From positions 1-64,000 of the forward strand of contig JAUQWM010000015.1 of assembly GCA_030835125.1 (NCBI GenBank): a stretch of 64,000 bases of DNA, given 5' to 3'. The notes under the pieces were generated by a model. That model saw only the letters and a list, made by a program, of their open reading frames with translations. It was not told the DNA's origin and did not search any database. Both the position numbers and the translations under genes were made by a program. This DNA is from Gemmatimonadaceae bacterium (GTDB lineage Bacteria; Gemmatimonadota; Gemmatimonadetes; Gemmatimonadales; Gemmatimonadaceae). This document shows positions 49,258 to 58,301 of this stretch, piece by piece (within the stretch, counting starts at the first letter, position 1; each line of letters starts with the position of its first letter).

Positions 49258-50439
49258 ATGACAACGGCCCGCCACATCCTCCTCGTCGCGCTGACGCTGC
49301 TCACCCCCGCTGTGTCAGGTGCCCAGGCGCCCGAGTCGTGGCCGGCGTTCACGCGGACCTTACAGGCGTACGTCGACAGCGACCGCGTCGTGGGAGCGAG
49401 TGTCGTCGTCCTGAAGCACGGGCGCGTGCTGGGACGCTACGACACCGGATACGCCGCCCAGGCCGCGAACGCGCGGGTGGACTCGCTCACGATCTTTCAC
49501 TGGGGCTCGATCACCAAGTCGCTCACCGCCATCGCGATCATGCAACTCCGCGATCGCGGGAAGCTCTCCCTCGACGACCGGATCGTCCGCTGGGTGCCCG
49601 AGTTGCGGACGATGCACGATCCCTACGGCATGATGGACAGCATCACGATCCGGATGCTGCTGTCGCACACTGCTGGCTTCCAGGCGGGCACCTGGCCATG
49701 GGGCAACAACCGACCCTGGGAGCCCTTCGAGCCGACCACGTGGAACCAGCTGGTGGCCATGATGCCGTACCAGCAACTGTTGTTCCGGCCCGGTTCCCGG
49801 TACAGCTACTCGAACCCCGCCTTCATCTACCTGGCGCGCGTGGTGGAACTGGTCACGGGTGACCCGTGGGATGCATACGTGCAGAAGAACATCTTCGCGC
49901 CGCTCGAGCTCACGCGCAGTTACTTCCGCGCCACGCCGTACTACCTGGCGGCGCACCGGTCGCACAACTACCTCGTGCACCGGGACTCCGGCGGGCGAAC
50001 GGTGCTGCAGGACAACGGCGCCGACTTCGACCCGGGCATCACGTCGCCCAACAGCGCGTGGAACGCGCCACTGTCCGACCTGGTGAAGTACACCGCCTTC
50101 CTGACCAACGCCGTCCTGCCGGGGATGTCGCGCGCGCGGTACGACGTCGTGCTGGCGCGCGCGAGCCTCGAGGAGATGTGGCGGCCCGGGATGCCGATGT
50201 CACAGGGGTACGAGTCCAGCCCATCCTCCTGGATGGGACTCTCGTTCTTCGTCCGCGACCGCAACGGGCAGCGAATCCTGGGTCACACGGGGAGTCAGGC
50301 CGGATTCCGTGCGTTCTTCTACTTCGACCCGGTCAATGGCATGGCGATCATCGCCGCGTTCAACACGACCAATACCGCGGCCCCGGCGACCGCGGCACAG
50401 CGGCGCATGCAGGAAGCGGCGTTCGACCTCCTGCGTTGA
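49258..50439 (+). CDS. Secreted serine hydrolase, beta-lactamase/esterase fold
   Basis: A 393-residue protein with a signal peptide (LLVALTLLTPAVSGAQ) and PBP-like motifs: S-x-x-K in WGSITKSLT (Ser84, Lys87), Y-S-N in RYSYSNPAF and HTGS in LGHTGSQAGF. Same family as the cassette gene at 16526 but with a different third motif (HTG rather than HGG). Substrate unknown; periplasmic esterase, peptidase or beta-lactamase-like. Confidence 0.92.
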   Translation: MTTARHILLVALTLLTPAVSGAQAPESWPAFTRTLQAYVDSDRVVGASVVVLKHGRVLGRYDTGYAAQAANARVDSLTIFHWGSITKSLTAIAIMQLRDRGKLSLDDRIVRWVPELRTMHDPYGMMDSITIRMLLSHTAGFQAGTWPWGNNRPWEPFEPTTWNQLVAMMPYQQLLFRPGSRYSYSNPAFIYLARVVELVTGDPWDAYVQKNIFAPLELTRSYFRATPYYLAAHRSHNYLVHRDSGGRTVLQDNGADFDPGITSPNSAWNAPLSDLVKYTAFLTNAVLPGMSRARYDVVLARASLEEMWRPGMPMSQGYESSPSSWMGLSFFVRDRNGQRILGHTGSQAGFRAFFYFDPVNGMAIIAAFNTTNTAAPATAAQRRMQEAAFDLLR

Positions 50440-50466
50440 GCCGATGAACCACACCACGGGGGCGGG

Positions 50467-51159
50467 ATGACAACAGGCGATGCGCGCAGTACACGGCGGG
50501 AGTTCATGGGTGATGTTGGCCGGCTGGCGTCGGTCGCGGTGCTGCCCGCGGGCATCACGGTGGCGAGCGAGGCAGCGGGCCATCCGGGAGGCATCGCCGC
50601 CCCCTGGGATCTGTCGTGGCTGCAGTTGCTGGCGGGCGTGACCGATCGCGCGGTGTTCGACTGGCCAGCGATGGGTGACCCGGCGGACCCGCTCATCTTC
50701 CAGTTCGCCGCGCGCTACCTCGACAACTGCGAAGCGGTCTATGGCACGGGGGCGTACCAGGCGCGCGTGGTCCTGAATATCCGCACCCAGGCAGTGCCGG
50801 TCGCCCTGAACGATGCCCTGTGGGAGAAGTACTCGCTGGGCACCGAGTACAACGCGAAGGATCCACACACGCAGCAGGCGGCGAAACGCAATCCGTTCTG
50901 GCACCGGGCGCCGAGCACCGTTCCCGGCTATGTCGTGCCGAACCTCGAGGACTTCCTCAACCGCGGCGCCTTCATCCTTGTGTGTGATTTCGCGCTTGGC
51001 CACCTCGCGCGGAGGCTCGCGGACAAGTCGGGGACTCGCACCGACGATGTCCACCAGGAACTCCTGGCAGGGTTCGTCCCGAAGGCATACGCGGTGCCCT
51101 CAGGGATCTTCGGCCTCGCCCGGGCGCAGAATGCGGGTTGCGCCTACCTGCGGTTCTGA
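50467..51159 (+). CDS. Tat-exported hypothetical protein
   Basis: The 230-residue protein begins with a Tat-like leader (STRREFMGDVGRLASVAVLP). The mature part contains LIFQFAARYLDNCEAVYGTG, then ARVVLNIRTQAVPVALNDAL, WEKYSLGTEYNAKDPHTQQA and LVCDFALGHLARRLADKSG, reminiscent of the alternating beta-alpha core of DsrE/intracellular-sulfur-oxidation-like proteins with a Cys at LVCDF. I cannot assign a family with confidence. Starts 27 bp after the serine hydrolase, possibly same transcript. Confidence 0.75.
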   Translation: MTTGDARSTRREFMGDVGRLASVAVLPAGITVASEAAGHPGGIAAPWDLSWLQLLAGVTDRAVFDWPAMGDPADPLIFQFAARYLDNCEAVYGTGAYQARVVLNIRTQAVPVALNDALWEKYSLGTEYNAKDPHTQQAAKRNPFWHRAPSTVPGYVVPNLEDFLNRGAFILVCDFALGHLARRLADKSGTRTDDVHQELLAGFVPKAYAVPSGIFGLARAQNAGCAYLRF

Positions 51160-51354
51160 GCGCCTGTCGAGGCGAATCGACGCGGCAGCGGTGCTTGTCC
51201 TGGGGAGGCTTGTGATCGAGCCCCCGTAAAGCATGGCGGGGACGGGAGATGCCCGGCTACCCCGTCCAGCGGCTGGGAAATGGGAGCCGGCACGAATGGC
51301 GTCCTGCGTCGGCACGTTGCGAAGGGCGTGGACGACGGTGAGTTTGCCTGTGAT

Positions 51355-51840
51355 ATGAGAGACCCATCGAAACCGTCTGTACCCTGGAGTGCCTCGCCCA
51401 CCGCCAAGGCGAAGACGGCGGTCCAGCGCTCCGTGACCGCATTGCTGGACGAACTGGCACCCGAACGCGTGCTGAAGCGTGTGGACCAGCTTCCCGGTCC
51501 CGTCGAGCAGCATCGCTCACCGACCGGGTGCGTCCTGCAGGCGGCCAATCATGCCCTGAGCGTGTCGTGGTTCACCGATGCCGGTCACGAGGCGGCGGCC
51601 GCGCTCGGCGAGCTGCACATCATCCTGTGGCGGGGCACAGTGGCACGCCGTGGATCGACGAGGAACCGGAAGGGCGCCACCATCGTCACCGAATTCGTGG
51701 TGCGCCCGATCGAGCCACCGGCGGATGAGTGTGTGTGGAGTGCGGCCGACGGCACGCGGTACGACACCGCCTCCTTGGCGGCGAAGTGCCTGTCCCTGCT
51801 GGAGGGCGAGTTCGGGTCCGAGGCTTCGTCGACGGACTGA
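51355..51840 (+). CDS. Hypothetical protein
   Basis: ATG 51355 gives 161 residues with no signal or membrane span: KTAVQRSVTALLDELAPERV, then CVLQAANHALSVSWFTDAGH, LGELHIILWRGTVARRGS and TIVTEFVVRPIEPPADECVW. The mixed alpha-beta pattern is coding-like, but I recognise no family. The frame remains open upstream to 51280, which would add 25 residues. Confidence 0.65.
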   Translation: MRDPSKPSVPWSASPTAKAKTAVQRSVTALLDELAPERVLKRVDQLPGPVEQHRSPTGCVLQAANHALSVSWFTDAGHEAAAALGELHIILWRGTVARRGSTRNRKGATIVTEFVVRPIEPPADECVWSAADGTRYDTASLAAKCLSLLEGEFGSEASSTD

Positions 51841-51930
51841 GGGGTCCCCCGGGGTCCAATTGCGGGCTCGAGGGTTCGTCCGTAGCTTCGGTCGCCTGCC
51901 GTCGGCCCCCAACAACCCCTGGAGATCTCC

Positions 51931-52365
51931 ATGCGTCCTGCTGCCGCGTTACTTGCGCTCGTCCTGTTCGCCGCCTGCGCCCCGAAGGAAGAGGAGGCGC
52001 CGCCGACGCCGCCGGCCGGACCGACCCTGGCGGACTTCGCTGGCACCTGGCAGAACAAGGTCGTGCTCGAGGGCACGCCGGACACGATTCCCTCAACGAC
52101 GACCGGCACCGCCGACCCGGCATCGTGGACGATGTCCCTGGAGGGTCGCCCGAACGTCCCCACGACGGTGTCGGTGGTGGGAGACAGCCTGATCAGCCAG
52201 ACCGCCGAGTATGAGAGCATCCTGCGCGCCGGCGTGATGGTGACGGTCCGCACGGCGAGCGTCATGAGCGGGGGGATGCTGGCCGGGAACGTCACGGCCA
52301 CGTACCGGACGCCGACCGGCGAGCAGGTGGTGCGGGGCACGCTCACGGCCACGCGCACGCCGTAA
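51931..52365 (+). CDS. Small lipoprotein
   Basis: A 144-residue lipoprotein (ALLALVLFAAC, Cys16) with a Glu/Pro linker (APKEEEAPPTPPAG) and a strand-rich lipocalin-like mature domain: FAGTWQNKVVLEGTPDTIP, WTMSLEGRPNVPTTVSVVGD, LAGNVTATYRTPTGEQVV. The GTW motif and repeated hairpins suggest a small barrel. The GGAGATCTCC ribosome region precedes the ATG. Function unknown. Confidence 0.78.
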   Translation: MRPAAALLALVLFAACAPKEEEAPPTPPAGPTLADFAGTWQNKVVLEGTPDTIPSTTTGTADPASWTMSLEGRPNVPTTVSVVGDSLISQTAEYESILRAGVMVTVRTASVMSGGMLAGNVTATYRTPTGEQVVRGTLTATRTP

Positions 52366-52382
52366 GACGGCGGCCGCCGCCC

Positions 52383-52406
52383 GACCCGCGCCCTCCGGCG
52401 CGGGTC
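52383..52406 (+). terminator. Hairpin after the lipoprotein gene
   Basis: GACCCGCGCC (52383-52392) and GGCGCGGGTC (52397-52406) pair perfectly across a CTCC loop, 18 bp after the stop. No T-run, so rho-independent activity is uncertain. Confidence 0.55.
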
Positions 52407-52635
52407 CGGGACCGGCGTTAGGCGCGTTCCGGGAACTTCACCGTTCCCGCCCCTTCGTTGTCAGGGACCCCGGATGGTCACCCGGGGACGGGCGGAGAGC
52501 ACCCGTCAGGGACAGGCCGGTAGGGGTGTGGAGGTGACGTGCACGACGCCCGTCACCCCTCACCAGCGCGTAGCGGTCCAGACCGCGCCACGGGCCGAAT
52601 TGCCCCCCGCGGGGCTTCCTGCGAACTTTCAGGGC

Positions 52636-53322
52636 ATGCCGGAGCTCCTGTACAGCGAAGATGAGGTCGACGCGATCTTTGCCCGCGCAAGCGAGGCCGA
52701 ACAGGCCGCGCCACTCCGGCTGCCGTCCCGCGAGGGACTGACGCTCAAGGACCTCCAGGAGATCGGGCGGGACGCGGGACTGTCGCCGGACCTCGTGGTG
52801 CAGGCTGCCCGTTCGCTGGACCAGCCGCGGCAGCCCGTGGCGCCGCGGTTCCTGGGCTTGCCGCTGGGCGCGGCGCGAACGGTGAGGCTCGAACGCCGGT
52901 TGACCGACGCGGAATGGGAGCAACTGGTCGTCGCCGTGCGCGAAACCTTCGATGCGCGCGGGGTCGTTCGCCACGAGGGGTCGCTCCGCTCATGGGCCAA
53001 CGGCAACCTGCAGGTGCTGGTCGAACCGGACGGCGAGGGGCAGCGGATCAGGTTCCGCACGGTCCACGGCAGCGCGCGGGCCATGCTGGTGGCCGGACTC
53101 GGCGCGATGGGGGTCGCCGTGGCGGTCACCCTCGCCACGACGCTCACCGGGGCCATGGATCTCGCCGGGGCCTTCGCGACGGTCGGCACCCTGGGGATCG
53201 TCGGGGCCGGGATGTTCGGGTTCAACGCGCTGCGGCTTCCCGGGTGGGCGCGGTTGCGCCGACGGCAGATGGACCAGCTGGCGGAGCGCGTCACCCAGCC
53301 GGGCTCCTTCGAGGAGCGTTAG
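52636..53322 (+). CDS. Membrane protein with N-terminal helical domain
   Basis: ATG 52636 gives 228 residues. The N-terminal part (5-62: LYSEDEVDAIFARASEAEQ, then LKDLQEIGRDAGLSPDLVVQ) is a helical, DNA-binding-like or oligomerisation module that reappears in the cassette gene at 10109. A strand-rich middle (75-145) precedes two membrane helices (about 152-172 and 178-194) and a basic tail. Role unknown. It is 12 bp upstream of the DUF3565 gene. Confidence 0.75.
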   Translation: MPELLYSEDEVDAIFARASEAEQAAPLRLPSREGLTLKDLQEIGRDAGLSPDLVVQAARSLDQPRQPVAPRFLGLPLGAARTVRLERRLTDAEWEQLVVAVRETFDARGVVRHEGSLRSWANGNLQVLVEPDGEGQRIRFRTVHGSARAMLVAGLGAMGVAVAVTLATTLTGAMDLAGAFATVGTLGIVGAGMFGFNALRLPGWARLRRRQMDQLAERVTQPGSFEER

Positions 53323-53334
53323 GCAGGGGGAGCG

Positions 53335-53604
53335 ATGCAGCGTCGGATCGTCGGTTTTCACCAGGATGCGGACCGGCACTGGGTCGCGGACCTCGAGTGC
53401 GGCCATGCGCAGCACGTCCGGCACGAGCCGCCGCTGCAGACACGTCCCTGGGTGCTGGCGGAGGAAACCCGCAGCGCGCACCTCGGGACCACGCTCGCGT
53501 GCGCGTCCTGCGAGGCGGCCGATGCGGCGTACCAGGACGCGCGCCTGCAGGGGTTGTGCGCCGACGGAGCATCCGAAGTCGCGCGTCGCCGCGGCGAGCC
53601 CTGA
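53335..53604 (+). CDS. DUF3565 protein
   Basis: An 89-residue protein with the full DUF3565 pattern: RIVGFHQDADRHWVADLECG, H-A-Q-H-V-R-H-E-P-P, then RPWVLAEETRSAHLG and LACASCEA. The Cys and His residues (C22, H24, H27, H30, C56, C59 approximately) probably bind zinc. Function unknown. Short intergenic gaps on both sides suggest an operon from 52636 to 54090. Confidence 0.85.
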   Translation: MQRRIVGFHQDADRHWVADLECGHAQHVRHEPPLQTRPWVLAEETRSAHLGTTLACASCEAADAAYQDARLQGLCADGASEVARRRGEP

Positions 53605-53628
53605 CCCACCCCGTTGCCCGGAGGCGGC

Positions 53629-54090
53629 ATGGACGAGAAGGCGCTGTTCACGAAGTTCTGGGCGCACGAAACGAAGACCACGAGCACGGTGCTGTCGCGG
53701 ATCCCTGAAGGGTCCGACTACCGGCCCGACCCGAAGTCGCGTACCGCCCAGGAAATCGCCTGGCAGATCGTGTGCGAGGAGCAGATGATCATCGACGCGC
53801 TCGAGTCCGGGAAGGCCGCGTGGACCCCTCCACCGATGCCGGCCTCGATGACGGATGTCCTTGCCGCCTACGACCGGCAGGCGGCAGAGCTGCCACGGCG
53901 ACTGGAACGCCTGCCCGCCGAACGCTGGAACGGGACGCTGGAGTTCTTCGGTCGCGAGCGCCCCGCGTCACCGATGGCGTGGAGTTTCCTGTTCGACCTC
54001 GTGCATCACCGCGGGCAGATCACGACCTACCTTCGCCCCATGGGGTCCACGGTGCCGCAGGTGTACGGGCCCAGCGGGGACGAACCCTAG
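53629..54090 (+). CDS. DinB-family protein
   Basis: ATG 53629 (after GGAGGC) starts a 153-residue DinB-like protein: KFWAHETKTTSTVLSRIPEG, AQEIAWQIVCEEQMIIDALE, YDRQAAELPRRLERLPAERW, then WSFLFDLVHHRGQITTYLRP. The third helix's H-H-R-G-Q-I matches the DinB metal site; the second-helix His is replaced (AWQIVCEE instead of a usual ..H..), so metal binding may be altered. Cytoplasmic. Confidence 0.88.
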   Translation: MDEKALFTKFWAHETKTTSTVLSRIPEGSDYRPDPKSRTAQEIAWQIVCEEQMIIDALESGKAAWTPPPMPASMTDVLAAYDRQAAELPRRLERLPAERWNGTLEFFGRERPASPMAWSFLFDLVHHRGQITTYLRPMGSTVPQVYGPSGDEP

Positions 54091-54091
54091 C

Positions 54092-54799
54092 TCAACGCGG
54101 GCCGGGACCCTGTGGCAGTGCGTCGCTCGCGTCCTCGGGTCGTGTCCGGCGCGCGACGAGCGTCATGCCGATCAGGCGCGAGACGACGAGCGCCATGTAC
54201 ATCACCCCGGCGAACGACTCCAGCGCGACCAGGGCGCGCGCCATTGGCGTCAGGGGCACGATGTCGCTCAGCCCGACGCTCGACAGCACCGCGATGCTGA
54301 GGTAGAGCAGTTCCATCCAGGTGCGGACTCCCTGGGGATCTCCGGCGACCCCGAAGCTCCCCGGGAGTGCCGCCTGGCACACCACGAACACGTAGCCAAA
54401 CGCCCACGCCAGCAGCGTGAAGGTCGCTCCGGCGGCAAACAGTTCGTCGCGAGTTGCCTCATGGTCCTGGAGCATGTACGCGATCAGGCTTCCGGTCGCG
54501 TAGAAGTAGAACACCGCTTCCAGCGCCGCGGTGACCACAGACAATCCGGGTCGGGGATTTACGGCCGAAACGACGGAAAGAATGACCACCGGAACGGCGA
54601 AGAGGATGCCAAGCCAGGTCAGCCAGGGGCTTCGGCGCACTACCCAGAGTGCCGCGCCGAGGACCAGCAGGCCGAACGCCCCGAAGAGCGACCGGCCAGC
54701 CGGTGAAGAATCCATCAGGGGATAGAGCACCAGCCCGAGGAGCTGCACGAGCAGCAGTCCCGCCGACGGATTTCGGCGCACCAACGCCATGGACAGCAT
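54092..54799 (-). CDS. Ion-channel-like membrane protein (two-helix pore)
   Basis: From ATG 54799 on the minus strand, 235 residues with six hydrophobic segments: five N-terminal helices (12-30, 37-52, 56-72, 84-103, 117-136), then a pore-like segment [20 protein letters not shown] and a last helix (185-208). The pore loop resembles Ion_trans_2 channels, but the K+ filter TVGYGD is replaced by SSVGLSD, so selectivity is doubtful. Convergent with and 2 bp from the DinB gene. Confidence 0.8.
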   Translation of the reverse strand: MLSMALVRRNPSAGLLLVQLLGLVLYPLMDSSPAGRSLFGAFGLLVLGAALWVVRRSPWLTWLGILFAVPVVILSVVSAVNPRPGLSVVTAALEAVFYFYATGSLIAYMLQDHEATRDELFAAGATFTLLAWAFGYVFVVCQAALPGSFGVAGDPQGVRTWMELLYLSIAVLSSVGLSDIVPLTPMARALVALESFAGVMYMALVVSRLIGMTLVARRTRPEDASDALPQGPGPR

Positions 54800-54963
54800 G
54801 CTCAGCTCCTGTGGGGTGCTCGGCGGCGTACCCGATGCGACAGCAGCCGAATGGTGCAGGAGGTGCACGTTTCGCGTCCAGTGTCGTCGGCGTTGTACGC
54901 ACTGGATGCGGGGACGAGATTCCGTCCTTCCGCAGCAGGCCAGGACCTCCTCCGACCCGACCC

Positions 54964-55593
54964 ATGACCACGAGCAAGACGAAGGGTGCGCCACCGAGTC
55001 GCTTCCGCCCGCATCCGTGGCATGGGCTCGAGATCGGCCCTGAGCCGCCGGGCCTCCTCAACGCCTACATCGAGATCACGCCGTTCGACCTGGTCAAGTA
55101 CGAGGTCGACAAGCACTCCGGTTACCTCAGGGTCGACCGGCCGCAACGCGGCTCCTCGCAACCGCCCGCGCTCTATGGCTTCATTCCGCGCACGTACTGT
55201 GCCGGGGAAGTGCAGCGGCTGTCGCCGACGTCCGCCCGGGGGGATGGAGATCCGCTCGATATCTGCGTGCTCAGCGAGCGACCCATCGCCAGGAACGAGA
55301 TCATCGTCCGGGCGCGCGTCATTGGCGGGCTGCAGATGGTCGACAACGGTGATGCCGACGACAAGATCATTGCCGTCCTGGACAACGATTACGTCTATGG
55401 GACGGCGCGGGACATCAAGGACGTGCCTCCGGTGCTGGTCGAGCGGCTCCAGCACTACTTCGCGACCTACAAGCTGGTCCCTGAACGGGCCAATGCGGTG
55501 AAGATCGAGCGGGTCTATGGCCGCCAGCGCGCGCTGAAGGTGGTGCAGGCTGCCATCCGTGACTACGAGCACGAGTTTGGCGGGGCCCGCTGA
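54964..55593 (+). CDS. ppa: Inorganic pyrophosphatase (family I)
   Basis: ATG 54964 begins a 209-residue soluble pyrophosphatase: [45 protein letters not shown], then [12 protein letters not shown] (Asp94, Asp96, Asp99, the metal-binding DxDPxD) and [11 protein letters not shown]. Hydrolyses PPi to 2 Pi with Mg2+, driving biosynthetic reactions in the cytoplasm. Length and motif order fit family I; the 30-residue N-terminal extension is slightly long. Divergent from the channel-like gene. Confidence 0.95.
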   Translation: MTTSKTKGAPPSRFRPHPWHGLEIGPEPPGLLNAYIEITPFDLVKYEVDKHSGYLRVDRPQRGSSQPPALYGFIPRTYCAGEVQRLSPTSARGDGDPLDICVLSERPIARNEIIVRARVIGGLQMVDNGDADDKIIAVLDNDYVYGTARDIKDVPPVLVERLQHYFATYKLVPERANAVKIERVYGRQRALKVVQAAIRDYEHEFGGAR

Positions 55594-55707
55594 CGTCGAC
55601 CGCGGCGGGGGATCTCGAACGGGGACGAACGGAACTGGACGCGCCCCTTCTCGTGCAGTCACTTTAGAAGTCGCTGTTTTCACCGCCTCCCGAACTCCAG
55701 GTTCCCG

Positions 55708-56889
55708 ATGCACGGACAATTCGTCTGGTACGAGCTCCACACGACCGATGTGGATGGCGCGCGGAAGTTCTATCCCCGCTTTACCGGCTGGGGCACGCAG
55801 AAGTTCGATGACGACTACATGATGTGGACCACCGGGGGCGTGCCGTTCGCCGGCCTGTACCGGCTCGCGCGCGAGCAGGGGATCCCGCCGAACTGGCTGC
55901 CCTACGTCGAGAGCAACGACGTCGACGCGACGGCTCGTCAGGCAACGGCGCTCGGTGGCCGGGTGTTGCTCGGTCCCGCCGACGTGCCCGGCGCGGGCCG
56001 GTTCGCGGTGCTCCAGGATCCGCAGGGTGCGGCGATCGGGATCTACAAGTCAGCCGGGGCGCCGACGAACGCGTTTGATGGGCTGCCGGTACCCGGCCGG
56101 TTTTCGTGGCATGAACTGATGACGACGGACGCGGCGAAGGCCGCCGAGTTCTATCGCGCGCTCTTCGACTGGGACAAGAACGCCGAGATGGACATGGGCG
56201 ACGGCGCCATGTATCACATGTTCGGCAAGGGCCAGCGCATGTACAGCGGCGTGTACGACCGCCCCGCCGACATGGCCGGCATCCCCCCGTTCTGGCTCTG
56301 CTACATCAACGTGAAGGACGTGGCGGCCGCGGTCGCCACGGCCACGAAGGCGGGCGGCACCCTGCACCGCGCGCCGATGGAGATCCCGGGCGGGATGATC
56401 GCCATCCTCGGCGACCCGTCCGGCGCCGCGTTCGCGTTCCACCAGGTGGGCGTGGCGGTCCCGGAGGCGGGGCCGGCCGACAAGGCGAAGGCCGCCATCG
56501 GCAACGCGGCATCGAAGGTCGCCACGACGATGAACAAGACGGTGGCCGCGGTCAGGAAAGCCGCGAAGAAGCAGGCGAAGAAGACGGCGAAGCTGATGCC
56601 GCGCCTCAAGGCGAAGCGCACGGCGGTCGTGCGCAAGGTGAAGGCGAAGATGAAGGCGGCCAGGGTCAAGGTGAAGGCGAAGGTCGCCTCACGCGCGAAG
56701 GCCAAGGTCGCCTCACGCGCAAAGGCCAAGGCTCAGCCGAGGGCGAAGGCGAAGGTGATGGCCAGGGTGACGTCGAAGGCCAGGGCGACCATGAAGACCG
56801 TGACCCGGAAAGCGCGACCGAAGCGGAAGTCCGCGACCGCGCGGAAGCCGGCTTCTCGGGCGAGGAAGGCCAGGCGCGCGCGGCGTTAG
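55708..56889 (+). CDS. Two-domain VOC (glyoxalase-like) protein with histone-H1-like tail
   Basis: Residues 1-115 and 125-250 are two VOC domains (FVWYELHTTDVDGARKFY ... FAVLQDPQGAAIGIYK; FSWHELMTTDAAKAAEFYRA ... MIAILGDPSGAAFAFHQ), the arrangement of CFP32-like proteins that bind small ligands. From about 255 to 393 the protein becomes a Lys/Ala/Arg-rich tail (VRKAAKKQAKKTAKLMPRLK, TRKARPKRKSATARKPAS) like bacterial H1-type histones, with an AKVASRAK unit repeated in tandem. Such a tail should bind DNA or RNA. The domain combination looks unusual. Confidence 0.9.
   Translation: MHGQFVWYELHTTDVDGARKFYPRFTGWGTQKFDDDYMMWTTGGVPFAGLYRLAREQGIPPNWLPYVESNDVDATARQATALGGRVLLGPADVPGAGRFAVLQDPQGAAIGIYKSAGAPTNAFDGLPVPGRFSWHELMTTDAAKAAEFYRALFDWDKNAEMDMGDGAMYHMFGKGQRMYSGVYDRPADMAGIPPFWLCYINVKDVAAAVATATKAGGTLHRAPMEIPGGMIAILGDPSGAAFAFHQVGVAVPEAGPADKAKAAIGNAASKVATTMNKTVAAVRKAAKKQAKKTAKLMPRLKAKRTAVVRKVKAKMKAARVKVKAKVASRAKAKVASRAKAKAQPRAKAKVMARVTSKARATMKTVTRKARPKRKSATARKPASRARKARRARR
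56677..56724 (+). repeat. 24-bp tandem duplication in the basic tail
   Basis: Two consecutive 24-bp copies containing AAGGTCGCCTCACGCGC encode AKVASRAK twice. Recent duplication is indicated by near identity at silent positions. Confidence 0.8.
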
Positions 56890-56922
56890 GCCTGGTCGGT
56901 CCACCACGGTGATTCCGGATCC

Positions 56923-57441
56923 ATGACCGGCGTTCCGCGGCCACTGGAGGGCATCGACGCGCGGGCGACGCACTGGATGGCGCGCCACGGCGTGCCGCTG
57001 CTGCGCGTGAGTCTCGGCGTCATCTTCCTGTGGTTCGGCGCCCTCAAGTTCTTCCCGGGATTGAGCCCGGCCCACGACCTCGCAGCGCGCACCATCGAGA
57101 CGCTGTCCGGCGGGATCGTGGGTCCCGGGGTTTCCGTTCCGGTGCTCGCGGCCTGGGAAAGCCTCATCGGAGTCGGCCTCATCCTTGGCGTCTTCCTGCG
57201 GGCCGTGTTGCTGTTGCTGGCGGTGCAGATGCTGGGCACGCTGACTCCACTGGTCCTGTTCCCGGCCGAGATTTTCACGCGGATCCCCTATGCGCCGACG
57301 CTGGAAGGGCAGTACATAATCAAGAACGCAGTACTGATCAGCGCCGCGATCGTGATTGGCGCCACGGTTCGGGGCGGGGGACTCGTCTCCGAGCCCGAGG
57401 CGCTGGAGATCGCGGAGCGGGTGTCACCACCGCCGGACTGA
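56923..57441 (+). CDS. DoxX/DUF417-like membrane protein
   Basis: A 172-residue protein with four predicted spans (about 24-45, 76-92, 94-118, 130-148): LLRVSLGVIFLWFGALKFFP, AAWESLIGVGLILGVFLRAV, LLLLAVQMLGTLTPLVLFP and KNAVLISAAIVIGATVRG. The WFG.LKF and the E in the second helix recall DoxX/YkgB (DUF417) families. Substrate unknown. Inner membrane. Confidence 0.82.
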   Translation: MTGVPRPLEGIDARATHWMARHGVPLLRVSLGVIFLWFGALKFFPGLSPAHDLAARTIETLSGGIVGPGVSVPVLAAWESLIGVGLILGVFLRAVLLLLAVQMLGTLTPLVLFPAEIFTRIPYAPTLEGQYIIKNAVLISAAIVIGATVRGGGLVSEPEALEIAERVSPPPD

Positions 57442-57468
57442 CTTTCACATTCGACCGACGAGGGACGC

Positions 57469-57672
57469 ATGGCCACCAAACTCGACAAGTCACTGAAGCG
57501 CGAGCTCGACATCAATGGCGAAGCCTGGATGCTCACGATCGCGCCTGAAGGCCTGAAGCTGGTGCCGAAGGGAAAGCGCAATGGGCATGAGCTGGCCTGG
57601 AAGGACATCATCAGCGGCGGCGCCGCGCTCACGGGCGCCCTCGGTGCGTCGCTCGACAAAGGAGAGGACTGA
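57469..57672 (+). CDS. Small conserved hypothetical protein
   Basis: A 67-residue cytoplasmic protein: KSLKRELDINGEAWMLTIAP, then GLKLVPKGKRNGHELAWKDI and ISGGAALTGALGASL. The strand-strand-helix pattern and preceding ribosome site (GAGGGACGC) support coding. I have seen similar short proteins only as hypotheticals. Confidence 0.72.
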   Translation: MATKLDKSLKRELDINGEAWMLTIAPEGLKLVPKGKRNGHELAWKDIISGGAALTGALGASLDKGED

Positions 57673-58301
57673 GCGGAATGCCATGGTGTGGGACAGGGGC
57701 AGACGCGCTCCTGTCCGCGTAAACCGTCGCACGCCGTCCGCCATGACCGGCCAGCCGCCTGAGCGTGGCGTCCAGCTCGAGGTCACGCCTCGCCCAGGTT
57801 GCTGGTGCTCGTGTTGCGCGCGGTCGTTGCGACTGACGCTCGCTTTCGACGTCGGCGCGGTGCTGTTCGGCCCATGGGCGAGTCACTGCTGTTCCGGGGT
57901 CACGCGTTCCAGCCAGTGACGAGGATGGCCGGCTGCGAGCGAGCGATCAGGCCGGCTCGCGCAGATGCAGGCGGTGAGGCTCCGCGCGACCGACCTCCTT
58001 CCTGCGTTCCGTTCCCTGCTGCCGTGCTGGCCGGCGCCCTCCTGATCCACGCGACTCCGCAAGCCTCGGGGGTGCACTGACACCATGGCGGTCGCGCCGT
58101 CGCGCGCCGCCATCGCCCCGTCGCGCGCGCGCCGAACTCGAGGTCGCCTGGAGGTATGTGCTCGCGTGGAGCCATCCGGGGTATTGCTTCTGGTCCCACG
58201 GAACAACTGGCCGAGCTTGCCTCGATGGTCTTCCTGACGAGAAGCTTGCTTGCATGCGCCCGTCGCGTCCGACGGTTCGCTCCCGCTCCATTCACCGAAC
58301 C
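57673..58301. other. Long non-coding segment
   Basis: 629 bp without a supported gene; overlapping short ORFs lack recognisable content and show no consistent codon pattern. It contains the hairpin at 57691-57716 and several GC-rich palindromes (CGCGCGC near 58120). It probably holds the promoter of the KaiC-like operon. Confidence 0.45.
57691..57716 (+). terminator. Hairpin after the small gene at 57469
   Basis: GGACAGG (57691-57697) pairs with CCTGTCC (57710-57716), 18 bp after the stop. No T-run, so this is only a possible terminator. Confidence 0.4.

Noticed and set aside
52411-52424. GCGTTAGGCGCG as an attC R' box outside the array
   Set aside because: Isolated match with no L' or R'' counterpart, lying just after a terminator-like hairpin.
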